Assembly (NCBI GenBank): GCA_947072805.1
Contig: CAMTJK010000092.1
Span: 1-11,665 of the forward strand
Length of the DNA: 11,665 bases
Direction of reading: 5' to 3'
From: an uncultured Prevotella sp.
Lineage (GTDB): Bacteria; Bacteroidota; Bacteroidia; Bacteroidales; Bacteroidaceae
The number at the start of each line of letters is the position of its first letter. The first letter of the stretch is position 1. The notes below the pieces were generated by a model. It saw nothing but the letters and a program-made list of their open reading frames with translations. It was not told the origin of the DNA and did not search any database. Shown here one piece after another: positions 6,810 to 11,665 of the stretch. The position numbers and the translations under genes are program-made.

Positions 6810-7616
6810 ATGAATAACAGCAAAATGAAAAAACTGGCTATTGCCGGATGCGGCAAATTGGGTACATTGGTGGCAGAGGCATGGTTGAAGGGTTTGTTGC
6901 CCGACTATGAAATTACGGCGGTCTATTCGCGTACGGCATCGAAAGCAGAGGCTCTTGCCGACAGGTTGCAGCGCGAGGGACACTCCTGCCGTGCTGCAGA
7001 CACATTCGAGGAACTGCTGTCGCTACGTCCCGACTACCTCGTTGAAGCCGCTTCGCCCGACGCCATGCGCCGCTGGGCATTGCCTGCACTGAAGAATGGC
7101 ACGTCGGTGGTGTCGCTGTCCATCGGAGCCCTTGCCGACGATGACTTCTATCAGGAGGTTATTCGTACGGCAAAGGATGCCGGAACACATGTATATATAG
7201 TATCAGGAGCCACAGGTGGCTTTGATGTGCTACAGACAGTAACGCTGATGGGAGGTGCAAAGGCCCGCTTTTTCAACGAAAAGGGTCCGCAAGCACTGCG
7301 TGGAACGGCTGTTTATGACCCTTCTCTCGACACCGAGCAGCGCACGGTGTTCAGCGGAACGGCAGCCCAGGCAATAAAGATGTTTCCTACCAAGGTGAAT
7401 GTGACGGTGGCAGCATCCAGAGCCTCGGTAGGACCGCAGGGGATGGACGTACAGATGGTATCTACTCCTGGTTTTAAGGGCGATACGCAACGTGTGGAAA
7501 TAAGCAACAGTCAGGTGCACGCCGTTGTAGATGTATACAGTGCCACAGCCGAAATAGCCGGTTGGTCGGTGGTAAACACTTTGCGCAACATAGCGTCGCC
7601 GGTGGTATTCTGCTGA
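6810..7616 (+). CDS. L-aspartate dehydrogenase-like protein (DUF108/NadX family)
   Basis: Members of this family oxidise L-aspartate to iminoaspartate with NAD(P)+, and in some organisms feed NAD synthesis in place of NadB. This 268-aa protein has an N-terminal Rossmann domain with GCGKLG (13-18), then VEAASPDAM (78-86), the SIGALAD loop (104-110), SGATGGFDVL (132-141) and FSGTAAQAIKMFPTKVNVTVA (181-201), all in family order. The C-terminal end (SVVNTLRNIASPVVF) is also family-like. Departures are that the usual NPKTS-type segment reads YSATAE (243-248), and the strand that in my recollection carries the catalytic His reads DTQRVEIS (225-232) without one; the only nearby His is H237. Two starts are possible, codon 1 or Met6; I chose the first. 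No nadA, nadB or nadC is nearby, so a role in NAD synthesis is not supported by context. Confidence 0.82.
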   Translation: MNNSKMKKLAIAGCGKLGTLVAEAWLKGLLPDYEITAVYSRTASKAEALADRLQREGHSCRAADTFEELLSLRPDYLVEAASPDAMRRWALPALKNGTSVVSLSIGALADDDFYQEVIRTAKDAGTHVYIVSGATGGFDVLQTVTLMGGAKARFFNEKGPQALRGTAVYDPSLDTEQRTVFSGTAAQAIKMFPTKVNVTVAASRASVGPQGMDVQMVSTPGFKGDTQRVEISNSQVHAVVDVYSATAEIAGWSVVNTLRNIASPVVFC

Positions 7617-7669
7617 CAGTAGGTAGCCACGGGTTGCTGATATGGTGCAGTTGTGGTTGTTGTAGGTAT

Positions 7670-8569
7670 CTACCCCTTGAGGAATGCAATCATATTGTCG
7701 AGCACTTTGCGTCCAAGGCGGTCGAAAGCCTGTATGGTCCTGCCTGTCGATACCATCGGGCAGCGTACGTTATGATGCTTCAGCAGGGCCTCGTCGCCCA
7801 GTGCTCCGAGCGTATCGCAGTAGCATCTGTTGTCGTTGTCGAGCCATTTCCTCATCGGAATGTCCTGCCATGCCGGCGAAAGTCCGGTGTTGAACAGTAT
7901 TTTATGGTTACCGAAACATTCAAATTCCTTTTCTCCGAGAAGCACGGTGTTCTTGTTGAGACAGCAGAACACCACATCGCTCCATTTCATTAGGTTGCAG
8001 AGGGGCATGAAGGTGTAGCCCTTGTCGGCTGCCCACTTCTTTTCGGAGCGTGCAAAATATGATATCTCGGCGCCGAAGAAGCGCATGGCATCGGCAATCA
8101 TGCCTCCCGACTTGCCCAGTCCTACCACTCCGACGTGCAGTCCCGTTATCTCCCGCGGCTGTCCCTGCCAGGGCTCCTCGTCGAAGCCGTGAAGAAGCCT
8201 CACCAGTTCGCTCACCACATATTCCACCACACCCTCATCGCCGTAGTCGCGAATGCCCGTGACGCTTATGCCGTTGGCTTCTGCGAAACGGATGTCTACG
8301 TTTGCGCTTTCAGGAGAGTAGAGCGAGCAGCACATTCCAACGTATTTCAGTTGCTTGCATTTCTTCATGGCTTCTGCCGAAAGATGCGATGTGTAGCTTA
8401 GAAGTACAGCGTCGGCATCTCCAATGCGTCCGGCTATGACCTCGTCGTCGTGGGGAATGTCGTCGTACATCACTATCTCGTCAGCCAGACCTCTAAGTTC
8501 TTCTACAGCGCTTGCTGTCATACTCACCGGCTCGATGGCTACTACTTTCTTGAATTTCTTGTATTCCAT
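7670..8569 (-). CDS. D-isomer-specific 2-hydroxyacid dehydrogenase-like protein, catalytic residues altered
   Basis: This 299-aa protein has the fold of the D-2-hydroxyacid dehydrogenase family, which interconverts 2-keto acids and D-2-hydroxy acids with NAD(P)H. The substrate domain covers about 1-120, including LKYVGMCCSLYSPESANVD (74-92), where enzymes have LKxIxxxGxGxDxxD, and EGVVEYVV (112-119). The nucleotide domain starts near 140, with GLGKSG (150-155) and the adjoining FFGAEISYFAR (164-174). The usual catalytic residues look absent. The INTARG site reads LFNTGLSP (225-232), putting Leu230 at the Arg. The TPHxxxxT site reads CPMVSTG (270-276), putting Met at the His. The DVFexEP site reads CDTLGALG (251-258). 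The start at 8569 follows an A-rich leader. It lies 72 bp after the HD-domain gene on the same strand and ends tail-to-tail with the aspartate-dehydrogenase-like gene. It could bind a cofactor yet not catalyse the family reaction; actual function is unknown. Confidence 0.85.
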   Translation of the reverse strand: MEYKKFKKVVAIEPVSMTASAVEELRGLADEIVMYDDIPHDDEVIAGRIGDADAVLLSYTSHLSAEAMKKCKQLKYVGMCCSLYSPESANVDIRFAEANGISVTGIRDYGDEGVVEYVVSELVRLLHGFDEEPWQGQPREITGLHVGVVGLGKSGGMIADAMRFFGAEISYFARSEKKWAADKGYTFMPLCNLMKWSDVVFCCLNKNTVLLGEKEFECFGNHKILFNTGLSPAWQDIPMRKWLDNDNRCYCDTLGALGDEALLKHHNVRCPMVSTGRTIQAFDRLGRKVLDNMIAFLKG

Positions 8570-8641
8570 ATTCTTTTCAGTGCTTTTTGTTTTTTCATTG
8601 CGGTAATAAGATGTTATGAAAGGATGGGGCGGGGGTTGTTC

Positions 8642-9178
8642 TTACTCGAACATCTCTGCCCACTGCATGAATTTCCTCACGCCGTCTTCTCCGAATTTTG
8701 CAAGGCTCTGTGCCGTCTGTTCCACCGTGCGTACCCTTTCAGGGTGCGATTTCGAGAAGAACTTGTCGGCGTAGCACACCATCTGTTCCTCTATTGTCTC
8801 CGGCAGGTAGTCGGCAGCAGGCAGCGGCAGTTGTCGCTCTTCTATGGCTTGTCGGGTGATACCCGTGCCGGTGTGTCGCTCGCACACCCTTGCGTGGCGC
8901 GGATAGCCCTCATTGCGCATCATCTCGGCACCTATTATGCCGTGCCTTATGTACGGTTCGGTGCCGAAGCACTCTATTCCCGGCGCATCGGTACGGCATA
9001 CCCCTATGTCGTGCAGCATGGCAGCCTCTTCGAGAAACGCCCTGTCGGCATTGAGCTCCGGATGTCTGTCAGCTATCTGCAGGGCCTTGTCGGCAACGCA
9101 GCGGCTGTGTTTCAGCAGCAGCTTCTTCAGTTTGCTGTCTTCGGGATAGTATTTGTCTATTATCGCTTTGTAGTCCAT
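8642..9178 (-). CDS. HD-domain (HDIG) phosphohydrolase
   Basis: HD-superfamily proteins are metal-dependent phosphohydrolases acting on nucleotides or phosphate esters. In this 178-aa protein the metal-binding pattern is complete: His24 (KHSRCVAD), His56-Asp57 (HDIG, 56-59) and Asp138 (CYADKF). His79 (RHG) and His102 (RHTG) are in the positions seen in HDIG proteins that bind two metals. The open frame extends upstream to 9259, but the added 27 residues resemble no domain. The ATG at 9178 follows an A-rich stretch typical of Bacteroidetes translation starts and begins the conserved part, so I chose it. The gene is the first of a possible two-gene unit with the dehydrogenase-like gene, and a strong terminator separates it from the carboxyltransferase gene upstream. 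The substrate cannot be inferred. Confidence 0.88.
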   Translation of the reverse strand: MDYKAIIDKYYPEDSKLKKLLLKHSRCVADKALQIADRHPELNADRAFLEEAAMLHDIGVCRTDAPGIECFGTEPYIRHGIIGAEMMRNEGYPRHARVCERHTGTGITRQAIEERQLPLPAADYLPETIEEQMVCYADKFFSKSHPERVRTVEQTAQSLAKFGEDGVRKFMQWAEMFE

Positions 9179-9293
9179 AGGTTTTCTTTCTGTTTTTTCT
9201 CTCTTTATTCCAAAAGTGTCATAGCATGTTTTTATCTGCTTATATAGGTCAGATGGCATTTTTTTGCTAATATCCGACCGTTGTGACGTGCAT

Positions 9294-9362
9294 CAAAAAC
9301 AAAGGAGTGAAGTCCGGAGGTATGGCACCTTTGTGCCGTCACTTCCGAACCTCACTCCCTTT
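9294..9362 (-). terminator. Long rho-independent terminator after the carboxyltransferase gene
   Basis: Read on the minus strand, the arm at 9362-9344 pairs with the arm at 9318-9301 over about 18 bp with one bulged G and two G-T wobbles. An internal loop follows, then an apical hairpin, GGCAC/GTGCC (9337-9333 with 9328-9324), with a 4-nt loop. The stem is followed by TTTGTTTTTG. It starts 15 nt past the stop codon at 9377. Stem length, apical hairpin and T tract together make this the best terminator in the window. Confidence 0.85.
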
Positions 9363-9376
9363 ATGAGGATTCTGTG

Positions 9377-11152
9377 TTATTTCTCATCCCTTTCTATCCA
9401 TGCGAGGGTGTCTCCGCGGCGCACCTTAGCCCCCTGTTTAGCGCTAATGTCCACAAGCTTTCCGCCGAGTGCGGCAGGTATGGGCACTATCTCGCCCCAT
9501 TTTGCCTGTATGTAGCAGAAGGTGTCGCCTTCCTTGTATTTTTGTCCCACAAATGGTTCGAGGCAAGGCGTACACTCGCAGTTGCCGGCAAAGTTGTAGA
9601 ACACCTGTCCTGCCAGCGGTGCTGTTATGGCATCGGCTTTGGCGTGCTTGAAGGCGGCAAGCTCTTCGGGCGACAGTTGCGAACCGAGAGCGGCATCTTT
9701 GGCTTTTTGCAGGTCGGCAAGGAAGTTCTTTTTTGCCTGTCCGCTCTTGTAGTTGCGGTATTGTTCCGGGTGCATGGCAAGTTCGAAGAGTTCCTCGTCG
9801 TCCTTTCCGCAGTCCCATCCGTTGTCTGCCATCTCCTTGCGGAAGCTGTCCAGTGCGTTGGGTATGAGCGTGTGCGGATCTTCGTCGGTGAAGGTGCGGT
9901 TCTGCTTCTTCGCCAGTTCTGTGAGCACGGGGTCTATCGTGCCCGGAATCTTTCCGCTCTTGCCGAGAATCATGCCCCACATCGAGTCGTCCATCATTAC
10001 AAAGCGTCCTTTGCCCTGCGTCATTGTCAGCAGGTTCATGAGTGCAATGTTCTTTACGTATTGTGAGAAAGGCGTTACCAGTGGCGGGAATCCAACTCGC
10101 GGCCATACGTATTCCACTTCGTTGAACAGCTTTACGAGCATGTCGTCCATGGACAGTTCGGGCTCGCCTTTGCCACGTAGTATGCCGTTAATGACGTTTC
10201 TTATTCCTCCGAGGTCTGCCATCATCGAGCCCATCATGCCTCCGGGCAGTCCGCATCCCAGCAGCAGCGACGACATGTGCTTGTTGGCAGGGTTAATGAA
10301 GTAGCCCAGCCAGTCGTCTATAAACTCCTGTGTCAGGCTGCGTGCCTGCATGTATGCGTTCATGTTGATGTCTGCCACTTCGAAGCCTTCGTTCTTGAGC
10401 ATGCTTTGTACAGATATGATGTCGGGATGAACCTTGCCCCATGAGAGCGGTTCGATGGCGGTATCTATGATGTCGGCGCCGTTGTTGCACACTTCGAGGA
10501 TGCTTGCCATCGACAGTCCCGGTCCGGAGTGCCCATGATACTGTATTATAATGTCGGGATGCTTTGTCTTTATGGCTTTGGTGAGAGCGCCGAGCATGGC
10601 AGGCTGTCCGATGCCAGCCATATCCTTCAGACATATCTCCTTTGCGCCGGCAGCTATAAGCTGGTCGGCAATGCCGGAATAATATTCAACCGTATGTACC
10701 GGCGATGTGGTGATGCAGAGTGTTCCTTGCGGTGTCATTCCGGCTTCGGCAGCCCAGTGTATGCTTGGGATGATGTTGCGCACGTCGTTAAGTCCGCAGA
10801 AAATGCGCGGGATGTCCACGCCTTGCGCGTGCTTAACCTTATACATAAGCTGCCTTACATCGTCGGGTACCGGATACATTCTCAGTGCGTTCAGTCCTCT
10901 GTCGAGCATATGGGTCTTTATTCCCGCTTCGTTGAACGGTCGGCAGAAAGCCCTTACGGCGTCGTTCGGGTTTTCGCCCGCCAGCAGGTTCACTTGTTCG
11001 AAGGCGCCTCCGTTTGTTTCCACACGGGAAAAACATCCCATGTCGATGATGACAGGAGCTATGCGCTCCAACTGGTCTTTACGTGGCTGGAACTTCCCTG
11101 AAGACTGCCACATGTCCCGATATACGAGACTGAACTGGATTTTCTTTTTCAT
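9377..11152 (-). CDS. oadA: Oxaloacetate decarboxylase alpha / pyruvate carboxylase B-type carboxyltransferase, degenerate biotinyl domain
   Basis: This 591-aa protein has the architecture of OadA and PycB: a TIM-barrel carboxyltransferase that moves CO2 between oxaloacetate (or a related keto acid) and biotin, a conserved middle domain, and a C-terminal biotinyl-like domain. The metal site is intact by comparison with transcarboxylase 5S: Asp13 (YRDMWQS, 11-17), Lys176, the expected carbamylated Lys (CLKDMAG, 174-180), and His206 and His208 (YHGHSG, 205-210). The middle domain covers about 285-465 (GLPGGMMGSM, 301-310). The C-terminal domain (about 508-588) keeps the hammerhead pattern (APLAGQVF; GGKLVDISAKQGAKVRRGDTL), but the biotin-lysine motif EAMKM is replaced by IQAKWGE (548-554), and an insert carries C525-x-C527-xx-C530. 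No biotin carboxylase, carrier or membrane decarboxylase subunit is adjacent. Whether it works as a decarboxylase, pyruvate carboxylase or other carboxyltransferase is undecided. Confidence 0.88.
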   Translation of the reverse strand: MKKKIQFSLVYRDMWQSSGKFQPRKDQLERIAPVIIDMGCFSRVETNGGAFEQVNLLAGENPNDAVRAFCRPFNEAGIKTHMLDRGLNALRMYPVPDDVRQLMYKVKHAQGVDIPRIFCGLNDVRNIIPSIHWAAEAGMTPQGTLCITTSPVHTVEYYSGIADQLIAAGAKEICLKDMAGIGQPAMLGALTKAIKTKHPDIIIQYHGHSGPGLSMASILEVCNNGADIIDTAIEPLSWGKVHPDIISVQSMLKNEGFEVADINMNAYMQARSLTQEFIDDWLGYFINPANKHMSSLLLGCGLPGGMMGSMMADLGGIRNVINGILRGKGEPELSMDDMLVKLFNEVEYVWPRVGFPPLVTPFSQYVKNIALMNLLTMTQGKGRFVMMDDSMWGMILGKSGKIPGTIDPVLTELAKKQNRTFTDEDPHTLIPNALDSFRKEMADNGWDCGKDDEELFELAMHPEQYRNYKSGQAKKNFLADLQKAKDAALGSQLSPEELAAFKHAKADAITAPLAGQVFYNFAGNCECTPCLEPFVGQKYKEGDTFCYIQAKWGEIVPIPAALGGKLVDISAKQGAKVRRGDTLAWIERDEK

Positions 11153-11235
11153 ATCGCTTTTACTTTTTCTTGATTAAAAAGTTACGACCGCATGGCGACC
11201 GTGCCAACCGATACGTGTATTGCTATAATTTTTTA

Positions 11236-11301
11236 TCCGGCTTGTTGTGCCGCGTGAGAGTATGTAGGCATGTCGGTTCCATTTGTATGGCTCCGGCTTG
11301 T
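11236..11301 (-). repeat. 10-bp direct repeat in the predicted leader of the carboxyltransferase gene
   Basis: TCCGGCTTGT occurs at 11236-11245 and again at 11292-11301, 56 bp apart. On the mRNA strand it reads ACAAGCCGGA. Both copies fall inside the predicted 5' leader, one right at its start. A protein-binding pair or chance is equally possible. Confidence 0.4.
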
Positions 11302-11308
11302 CCTAATG

Positions 11309-11342
11309 CAAAAGTAGTAAAAAAAACGAAATGCCGTACAAA
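11309..11342 (-). promoter_or_regulatory. Predicted promoter of the carboxyltransferase gene
   Basis: On the minus strand a TACTTTTG -7 box (11316-11309) is followed by CA and preceded, 22 bp upstream, by TTTG (11342-11339). The -7 match is exact; the spacing is slightly long. Transcription would start near 11302 and give a leader of about 150 nt before the ATG at 11152, unusually long for this window. I saw no recognised riboswitch in the leader. An A-rich stretch just before the ATG is the likely ribosome contact site. Confidence 0.55.
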
Positions 11343-11665
11343 AAAGAAAAAACATTTATCCTAAATCGAGGTGGCGCCAAATAATATCATTCAAGTTTCA
11401 TTAACAGTTTAGAAAAATCTTTACTTTAACGTGTGTTAATCGGCATCCAAATCTCGATTTGAAACCTACGACGCGAAATTTGGCGTTTTTACTCTCAAAT
11501 AGGGAGCGCTGATAGTCAGCAAGTTACGTGTTTTGCGATTTAATACCATTTCATCGGTTTGCCATTACGTACGTGAGCTCATTGCGATATAGCTTTTATC
11601 GCATCGCCATTACGTCGTAACGGCGTTGCCAAAAAAGCGTAATCGTTTTTCGACCCGTCGGGAGC
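11343..11665. other. Gene-free region with short repeats, running to the window edge
   Basis: No plausible protein gene is present on either strand. It holds several small palindromes and repeats: CAAATC-tc-GATTTG (11448-11461), GCTGA-tag-TCAGC (11508-11520), and the TTACG/CGTAA cluster listed separately. The right half is less AT-rich than the left and may belong to a dispersed repeat or to the control region of a gene beyond the edge. Confidence 0.5.
11523..11643. repeat. Cluster of TTACG/CGTAA repeats with nested hairpins
   Basis: GCCATTACGT occurs twice in direct orientation (11561-11570 and 11606-11615), each preceded by CATCG. The second copy is part of a 21-bp inverted repeat, 11605-11625 (CGCC-a-TTACG-t-CGTAA-c-GGCG), with one mismatched pair. 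Between the copies, TGCGATA (11583-11589) pairs with TATCGCA (11597-11603). Further TTACGT and CGTAAT units lie at 11524-11529 and 11638-11643. The density is well above background for this window; function is unknown. Confidence 0.6.

Noticed and set aside
7617..7669. Possible terminator between the convergent dehydrogenase-like genes
   Set aside because: Only 4-bp complementarities (CCAC with GTGG) across a long loop were found, with no T tract.
8542..8598. An 18-codon Lys-rich minus-strand frame overlapping the start of the dehydrogenase-like gene, a possible leader peptide
   Set aside because: It is A-rich by virtue of the ribosome-contact region, is short, and shows no attenuator structure; chance is the simpler explanation.
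8450..9247. A 265-codon plus-strand open frame opposite the HD-domain gene
   Set aside because: It is antisense to a protein with a complete HD metal-binding motif, and its composition (many Phe, Tyr, His, Arg) is that of a reverse-frame artefact.
8642..9259. Longer 205-codon form of the HD-domain gene
   Set aside because: The extra 27 residues are not domain-like. The ATG at 9178 has an A-rich upstream region and begins the conserved part.
9374..10066. A 230-codon plus-strand open frame opposite the 3' end of the carboxyltransferase gene
   Set aside because: The minus strand holds a well-conserved enzyme; the plus-strand translation has no recognisable domain and no promoter.
11523..11643. 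CRISPR array or integron attC site
   Set aside because: There are only two copies of a 10-bp unit, with no regular spacers; no integrase-type core sites or nearby cas or integrase genes were seen.

Overview
The window looks like ordinary chromosome from a Bacteroidetes bacterium, most likely a Prevotella-type member of Bacteroidales. The evidence is of three kinds. Several intergenic regions carry Bacteroidetes sigma-factor signals (TAnnTTTG -7 boxes, some with a TTTG -33 box about 20-22 bp upstream). Start codons are preceded by A-rich leaders rather than strong Shine-Dalgarno sites. The protein families, such as the long LptD with a Ser/Asp-rich N-terminal linker, have Bacteroidetes form. 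Genus-level assignment is inference.

Layout. 1-248: regulatory region with a divergent minus-strand promoter signal, a hairpin near the left edge, and the promoter and operator of a LacI-family regulator. 249-1286 (+): LacI-family regulator. 1350-1389: strong hairpin between convergent genes. 1402-3657 (-): CPA2-type cation:proton antiporter with two TrkA-C domains. 3728-6685 (-): LptD, the outer-membrane LPS translocon, read just ahead of the antiporter. 6686-6809: divergent promoter region. 6810-7616 (+): aspartate-dehydrogenase-like protein. 7670-8569 (-): D-2-hydroxyacid-dehydrogenase-like protein without the usual catalytic residues. 8642-9178 (-): HD-domain phosphohydrolase. 9294-9362: long terminator hairpin. 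9377-11152 (-): oxaloacetate decarboxylase alpha / pyruvate carboxylase B-type carboxyltransferase with a degenerate biotinyl domain. 11153-11665: promoter and leader of that gene, then about 325 bp of gene-free DNA rich in short repeats running off the right edge.

How the genes relate. Most are independent housekeeping or metabolic genes. The only clear same-strand pairs are lptD with the antiporter (70 bp apart, no terminator seen) and the HD gene with the dehydrogenase-like gene (72 bp apart). The carboxyltransferase gene has its own promoter and terminator and no biotin carboxylase, biotin carrier or membrane subunit nearby. The LacI-type regulator probably represses itself through an operator that overlaps its -33 box; it may also act on a divergent gene to the left of the window.

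I found no tRNA, rRNA, CRISPR array, transposase, or defence or mobile system. The points most worth a second look are the biotinyl domain of the carboxyltransferase (no AMKM motif, a CxCxxC cluster instead), the missing catalytic residues in the dehydrogenase-like protein, the apparently leaderless GTG start of lptD, and the repeat-rich right end.
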